DNA of 64,000 nucleotides from Prescottella equi. GTDB taxonomy: Bacteria > Actinomycetota > Actinomycetes > Mycobacteriales > Mycobacteriaceae. Location: contig NZ_JAIVAH010000013.1 of the NCBI RefSeq assembly GCF_020171745.1, positions 372,001 through 436,000 of the forward strand. The letters are read 5' to 3'. Position numbers and translations under genes: made by a program. The notes below the pieces were generated by a model. The model had not been told where the DNA came from, made no database searches, and was given only the letters and a program-made list of their open reading frames with translations. Each line of letters opens with the position of its first letter. The stretch's first letter is position 1. Of this stretch, positions 59,749 through 64,000 are shown piece after piece.

Positions 59749-61023
59749 ATGACCGCGCCTGCAGGCAGTTCCCGCTCCGCGGGTTCCACCGCCCAGGCCC
59801 CGCGTGGGCCGCAACCCCTCCTGTCAGGCCGGGTACTGGTGTTCGCCGCGATCGCGATGTCGGCACTGGTGCTGCGAACGGCGGTCACCTCGTTCACGCC
59901 CCTCGCGGAACAGATCAGCGACGACCTCGGCTTCTCGTCCACCGTCGTCGGCGTCTTCGGCATGGTCCCGACCGCGATGTTCGCGGTGTTCGGTCTGCTC
60001 ACCCCGGCCATCGCGCGCCGACTCGGGCTCGAATGGACCGCCCTGCTCGGCATGCTGATGGCCGGTGTCGGAATGCTGACGCGCGCGATGGTGTCGGACA
60101 CGTGGTCGCTGCTGGCGTTGTCGGCGCTGGCGCTCGGCGGCATGGGTATCGGCAACGTCGTGATCCCGCCGCTGGTCAAGCGGTACTTCGGCGACCGGTT
60201 GGCGCTGATGAGCTCGGTCTACATCACCGGCGTGCAGATCGGCACGATCCTGCCGGCGACGGTCGCGGTGCCGCTCGCGGACGCGTTCGACTGGCGGATC
60301 TCGATCGGCGTGTGGTCGCTGCTGGGCTTCGCGGCGGCCGCGCCGTGGCTGATGATCCTCGCCCGCGGGCGCAAGCAGAACGGCGGCACCACCGCCGCGG
60401 CGGCGCTGCCCGCCGAGTCGCACGCGCCCGGACGTCCGTGGCGCTCGCCGGTCGGGTGGGGGATGGCCGGCATGTTCGGCATGACATCACTCATCACGTA
60501 CTCGATGTTCACGTGGATCCCGAAGATCCTCACCGAGGCCGGGGCGAGCGAATCGTTCGGTGGCAGCATGGTCGCGCTGTTCTCGTTCATGGGCCTGATC
60601 GCCGCGTTCGGCGCACCGAGCGTGTGTGCCCGGATGCGCAATCCGTTCCCCATCGTGGTCGGCTGCGCGATCTGCTACGCGATCGGCTTCACCGGACTGT
60701 TCCTCGCGCCGATGGCGGCGCCGATCCTGTGGGTGATCGTGATCGGCCTGGGCCCGAGCACGTTCCCGATGTCGCTGACGCTGATCAACCTGCGCACCCG
60801 CACCCACACCGGGTCCGCCGCGCTGTCCGGATTCACGCAGGGCATCGGCTACACGGTGGCGTGCATCGGCCCGCTGCTGTTCGGCGTGCTGCACGAGTCG
60901 ACCGGCGGTTGGGGTGCGCCGTTCGCGCTGCTCGGCGTCGCCGTCGTCGTGGTGCTGATCTCCGCATGGGCGGCGTGCAAGCCCCGCATGCTCGAGGACA
61001 GCTGGGGCGCGAAAACCGTCTGA
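59749..61023 (+). CDS. MFS transporter, CynX/NimT family
   Basis: 424 residues with 12 predicted TM segments starting near residue 26. TM1-loop LVLRTAVTSFTPL and MVPTAMFAVFGLLTPAIARRLGLEWT are the family pattern of the cyanate/2-nitroimidazole transporters. The middle loop (RKQNGGTTAAAAL) is poorly conserved. ATG with GAGG 6-9 nt upstream. Substrate not determined; the name does not prove cyanate. It is divergent from the FadR-type regulator. Confidence 0.83.
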   Translation: MTAPAGSSRSAGSTAQAPRGPQPLLSGRVLVFAAIAMSALVLRTAVTSFTPLAEQISDDLGFSSTVVGVFGMVPTAMFAVFGLLTPAIARRLGLEWTALLGMLMAGVGMLTRAMVSDTWSLLALSALALGGMGIGNVVIPPLVKRYFGDRLALMSSVYITGVQIGTILPATVAVPLADAFDWRISIGVWSLLGFAAAAPWLMILARGRKQNGGTTAAAALPAESHAPGRPWRSPVGWGMAGMFGMTSLITYSMFTWIPKILTEAGASESFGGSMVALFSFMGLIAAFGAPSVCARMRNPFPIVVGCAICYAIGFTGLFLAPMAAPILWVIVIGLGPSTFPMSLTLINLRTRTHTGSAALSGFTQGIGYTVACIGPLLFGVLHESTGGWGAPFALLGVAVVVVLISAWAACKPRMLEDSWGAKTV

Positions 61024-61113
61024 CCTGGGTGTCCGCCGACCTCACCGCCCGGACGAGCGATCGTGAGCGAGAGTTGACGGACGGGTCATCGGGCGCAGCA
61101 CCGACGCAACACC

Positions 61114-61152
61114 GGCCTCCTACCTTGGGGTTTCCCACACAGGTAGGAGGCC
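61114..61152 (+). promoter_or_regulatory. Perfect inverted repeat sequestering the narK ribosome-binding site
   Basis: GGCCTCCTACCT (61114-61125) and AGGTAGGAGGCC (61141-61152), 12 bp, 15-nt loop. The right arm contains AGGAGG, the Shine-Dalgarno for the GTG at 61156. The left arm overlaps TACCTT (61121-61126), a possible -10. Confidence 0.65.
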
Positions 61153-61155
61153 CAG

Positions 61156-62604
61156 GTGACCACTCTCTCCGATCGGCCCACAGCACCGTCCGCGAGCGCG
61201 CCCGTGGTGCGCGGACACCGTATCGAGCACTGGGACGCCGAGGACGTCGACGCCTGGGAGGCCGGCGGCAAGGCGATCGCCCGACGCAATCTCGTGTGGT
61301 CGGTGGTGGCCGAGCATGTCGGCTTCTCGATCTGGTCGATCTGGTCGGTGATGGTGCTGTTCATGCCGACCGACGTGTTCGGCATCGACGCGGCCGGCAA
61401 GTTCTTCCTCGTGGCCGTCCCGACCCTCGTCGGTTCGCTCCTCCGCATCCCGTACACGGTGGCGACGGCCCGGTTCGGCGGACGTAACTGGACGATCTTC
61501 AGCGCCCTGGTGCTGCTGGTCCCGACGCTGCTGACGCTGTGGTTCGTGATGCACCCGGGCACGTCGTACACGACGTTTCTGCTGGTGGCGGCCACCGCCG
61601 GTGTCGGCGGCGGCAACTTCGCGTCGTCGATGGCGAACATCAACGCCTTCTACCCGCAGCGGCTCAAGGGGTGGGCGCTCGGACTGAACGCGGGCGGCGG
61701 CAACATCGGTGTGCCGGTCATCCAGTTGGTGGGCCTGCTGGTCATCGCGACGGTCGGCAACACCGCGCCGTACCTGGTGTGCGCGGTCTACCTCGTGCTC
61801 ATCGCGGTCGCGGCGGTCGGGGCGGCGCTGTTCATGGACAACCTCGGAAACCAGAAGGCCGACCTGCGCTCGATGGGTGAGGCGCTGCGGGTGCGCGAGT
61901 CGTGGATCGTCAGCTTCCTCTACATCGGCACGTTCGGATCGTTCATCGGGTTCAGCTTCGCGTTCGGACAGGTGCTGCAGATCAACTTCCTGGCAGGCGG
62001 TGACACCCCGGCGCAGGCCGCGCTGCACGCCGCGCAGATCGCGTTCCTGGGACCGCTGCTCGGATCGATCGCCCGCCCGCTCGGCGGCAGGCTCGCCGAC
62101 CGGATCGGTGGCGGACGGATCACGCTGTGGACGTTCGCGGCCATGGTGCTCGCCGCGGCGGTCCTCGTCGCCGCCGGCACCGCCGACGACGCCACTCCCG
62201 GCGCGGCGACGGGGGCCACCATGACGGCACTGGTGATCGGCTTCGTGGCGCTGTTCGTGCTCTCCGGCCTCGGCAACGGCTCGGTGTACAAGCTGATCCC
62301 GTCGATCTTCGAGAGTCGGTCCCGTACGCTCGACGGACTGGACGCCGGTGCCCGGGCTGCGTGGTCGCGCAACATGACCGGTGCCCTCATCGGGTTCGCC
62401 GGCGCGATCGGCGGCCTCGGCGGCGTCGGGATCAACCTGGTGCTGCGGGCGTCGTACAGCAGCCCCGCCAAGTCGGCGACCATGGCGTTCTGGGTGTTCC
62501 TCGGCTTCTACGTCGTGTGCGCGGTGGTCACCTGGATCGTGTTCGTGCGACGCACCTCGATCGCGAAAGAGACTGCCGGACAGCCGATCGCGGTGACGTC
62601 GTGA
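61156..62604 (+). CDS. narK: Nitrate/nitrite transporter NarK
   Basis: 482 residues, 12 TM segments, NNP family of MFS. The nitrate signature is GVGGGNFASSMANINAFYPQRLKGWALGLNAGGGNIGV, with the Arg of the substrate site in YFPxRxxG-like YPQRLKGWALG; a second signature follows at GLGGVGINLVLR. Its stop overlaps the nitrate reductase start by GTGA, so uptake and reduction are co-expressed. GTG with AGGAGG 5 nt upstream, which is inside the hairpin. Confidence 0.92.
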   Translation: MTTLSDRPTAPSASAPVVRGHRIEHWDAEDVDAWEAGGKAIARRNLVWSVVAEHVGFSIWSIWSVMVLFMPTDVFGIDAAGKFFLVAVPTLVGSLLRIPYTVATARFGGRNWTIFSALVLLVPTLLTLWFVMHPGTSYTTFLLVAATAGVGGGNFASSMANINAFYPQRLKGWALGLNAGGGNIGVPVIQLVGLLVIATVGNTAPYLVCAVYLVLIAVAAVGAALFMDNLGNQKADLRSMGEALRVRESWIVSFLYIGTFGSFIGFSFAFGQVLQINFLAGGDTPAQAALHAAQIAFLGPLLGSIARPLGGRLADRIGGGRITLWTFAAMVLAAAVLVAAGTADDATPGAATGATMTALVIGFVALFVLSGLGNGSVYKLIPSIFESRSRTLDGLDAGARAAWSRNMTGALIGFAGAIGGLGGVGINLVLRASYSSPAKSATMAFWVFLGFYVVCAVVTWIVFVRRTSIAKETAGQPIAVTS

Positions 62605-64000
62605 CGGCGCCTGTCGTCGTCGGCCGGACCGACACACACTGCCCCTACTGCGGCCTGCAGTGCGCGATGACGCTCACCGCCGGCGGGGTGTCCGGGGTGA
62701 CCGTGACGGCCCGGCAGTTCCCGACCAACCGCGGCGGCCTGTGCCAGAAGGGGTGGACCAGCGCGGAACTGCTGCGGCACCCGGACCGGCTCACCACCCC
62801 GCTGGTCCGGGTCGGCGGTCGACTGCGGCCGACGTCGTGGGAGGACGCCCTCGACCGGGTCGCCGACGGCTTCCGCGCCGTGCAGGCGGCCGGGGGACGC
62901 GACGCGGTGGGGATCTTCGGCGGCGGCGGGCTCACCAACGAGAAGGCGTACATGCTCGGCAAGTTCGCCCGAGTCGCGCTCGGCACGTCGAACATCGACT
63001 ACAACGGGCGGTTCTGCATGTCCTCGGCCGCCGCGGCCGGGATCCGCGCGTTCGGCCTGGACCGCGGGCTACCGTTCCCGGTCTCGGATCTGACGTCGGC
63101 GAGGGCGATCCTGCTGGTCGGGGGCAACGTCGCCGAGACGATGCCGCCGCTGGTCGGGCACCTGACGGCCGCGGCCGACGCGGGCGGGCTGATCGTGGCC
63201 GACCCCCGGCGCACCGCGACCGCGGACCGGGCACTGGCCGGCGGTGGCCTGCACCTGCAGCTCGCGCCCGGCACGGATCTGCCGCTCGCGCTGGGGATGC
63301 TGCACCTCGCGGTCACCGAGGGACATCTCGACCGCGAATACATCGAGGCCCGCACGTCCGGCTTCGACGACGCGTGGCTCGCGGCGGCGCAGTGGTGGCC
63401 CGAGCGCACCGAACGCGTGACCGGGGTGCCGGTCGCGGCGCTGCGCCGGGCCGTGGAGATCCTGTCGCGCTCCCGCCGGGACGACACCGGTGCCTACGTC
63501 CTCACCGCCCGCGGCACCGAGCAGCACGCGACCGGCACCGACACCGTCTCCGCGTGGATCGGGCTGGCGCTCGCGCTGGGCCTGCCCGGACGCCGGGGCA
63601 GCGGCTGCGGGCCGGTCACCGGCCAGGGCAACGGTCAGGGCGGACGCGAGCACGGTCAGAAGGCCGACCAACTGCCCGGCTACCGCAAGATCACCGATCC
63701 GTCTGCGCGTGAACATGTCTCGCGGGTGTGGGGCATCGACCCGTCGGAGCTGCCCGGTCCCGGCCGCAGCGCGTACGAACTGCTCGACGCGCTCGGGCGC
63801 CTGGACGGCCCCCGCGCGCTGATGGTGCACGGCGCGAACCTTGCGGTGTCCGCGCCGCGGGCCGGGCACGTCGTCGACCGGCTGCGTTCCCTGGACCTAC
63901 TGGTGGTGTGCGACTTCCTGCTGTCGGAGACTGCCGCGATGGCCGACGTGGTGCTGCCGGTCCTGCAGTGGGCCGAGGAGGAGGGCACCATCACTAGCCT
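62601..64000 (+). CDS. Assimilatory nitrate reductase catalytic subunit (molybdopterin), 3' end cut by window
   Basis: Starts with GTG overlapping the narK stop and is still open at base 64000 (466 codons). The 4Fe-4S ligands are C14, C17, C21 and C48 (THCPYCGLQC...GGLCQKGW). Molybdopterin-domain landmarks: GRFCMSSAAAAGIRAFG, ILLVGGNVAETMPPL, ADPRRTATA, LHLAVTEG, and late VCDFLLSETAAMADVVLPV. It is the NasC/NarB type, reducing nitrate to nitrite with ferredoxin or NAD(P)H electrons. The remaining subunits or domains lie past the window. Confidence 0.88.
   Translation, partial: MTAPVVVGRTDTHCPYCGLQCAMTLTAGGVSGVTVTARQFPTNRGGLCQKGWTSAELLRHPDRLTTPLVRVGGRLRPTSWEDALDRVADGFRAVQAAGGRDAVGIFGGGGLTNEKAYMLGKFARVALGTSNIDYNGRFCMSSAAAAGIRAFGLDRGLPFPVSDLTSARAILLVGGNVAETMPPLVGHLTAAADAGGLIVADPRRTATADRALAGGGLHLQLAPGTDLPLALGMLHLAVTEGHLDREYIEARTSGFDDAWLAAAQWWPERTERVTGVPVAALRRAVEILSRSRRDDTGAYVLTARGTEQHATGTDTVSAWIGLALALGLPGRRGSGCGPVTGQGNGQGGREHGQKADQLPGYRKITDPSAREHVSRVWGIDPSELPGPGRSAYELLDALGRLDGPRALMVHGANLAVSAPRAGHVVDRLRSLDLLVVCDFLLSETAAMADVVLPVLQWAEEEGTITS

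Overview
High-GC actinobacterial chromosome segment, most like Rhodococcus (Nocardiaceae, Mycobacteriales). Recalled from memory rather than searched, the gene order follows M. tuberculosis Rv3264c down to Rv3205c almost gene for gene: manB, fbiB/fbiA, whiB2, pmmA, manA, alkB-rubredoxins, sahH, tmk, mtrA-mtrB-lpqB, hpf, secA1, tgs3-like, desA3, rsgA, aroA, sigH-rshA, pdtaS, whiB1, rhlE, moeZ. The duplicated acyl-CoA desaturase, the alkane hydroxylase cluster and the nitrate genes at the right end point to Rhodococcus rather than Mycobacterium. I see no prophage, IS element, CRISPR array, tRNA or rRNA.

Layout. 1-11.7 kb: sugar-nucleotide and mannose metabolism (ManB, PmmA, a SIS-like protein, ManA) interleaved with coenzyme F420 maturation (FbiA-FbiB, plus a Nudix hydrolase) and the Fe-S regulator WhiB2. 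11.8-17.3 kb: an amino-acid permease, the alkB-rubA-rubB-tetR alkane hydroxylation cluster, and sahH. 17.3-28.4 kb: an extra amidohydrolase, tmk, the essential mtrA-mtrB-lpqB envelope/division operon, comF, hpf and secA1. 28.4-37.4 kb: lipid metabolism (WS/DGAT-like acyltransferase, an NAD(P)H oxidoreductase and two tandem DesA3-type desaturases) and an Old Yellow Enzyme-like flavoprotein. 37.4-45.8 kb: RsgA, AroA, SRAP protein, an LLM flavoenzyme, YbaK, the thiol-oxidative-stress pair SigH/RshA, ribosomal protein bL37, a biotinylated protein, PdtaS and WhiB1. 46-58.9 kb: lipid kinase, GNAT/phosphatase pair, ParA-like ATPase, RhlE operon, ferritin-like protein, TetR, DUF3152 protease-like protein, HAD phosphatase, MoeZ. 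58.9-64 kb: a less conserved segment with a FadR-type regulator, a CynX/NimT-type MFS transporter, and NarK plus the start of an assimilatory nitrate reductase that runs off the window.

No single exotic system stands out; the interest is mostly regulatory. The fbiA/fbiB junction carries an in-frame 30-bp tandem duplication with three potential start sites. sigH has a SigH-type promoter upstream of a long in-frame N-terminal extension, as in Streptomyces sigR. The desaturase electron-transfer gene and the second desaturase share a 21-bp operator-like motif in opposite orientation. Two genes (an NAD-dependent epimerase and narK) have perfect inverted repeats joining the -10 region to the ribosome-binding site. 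A 29-G homopolymer has expanded one arm of the rshA terminator. Many genes have a TAnnnT element 6-8 nt before the start codon, the signature of leaderless transcription. Several starts (rsgA, rhlE) appear to be CTG or unusual.
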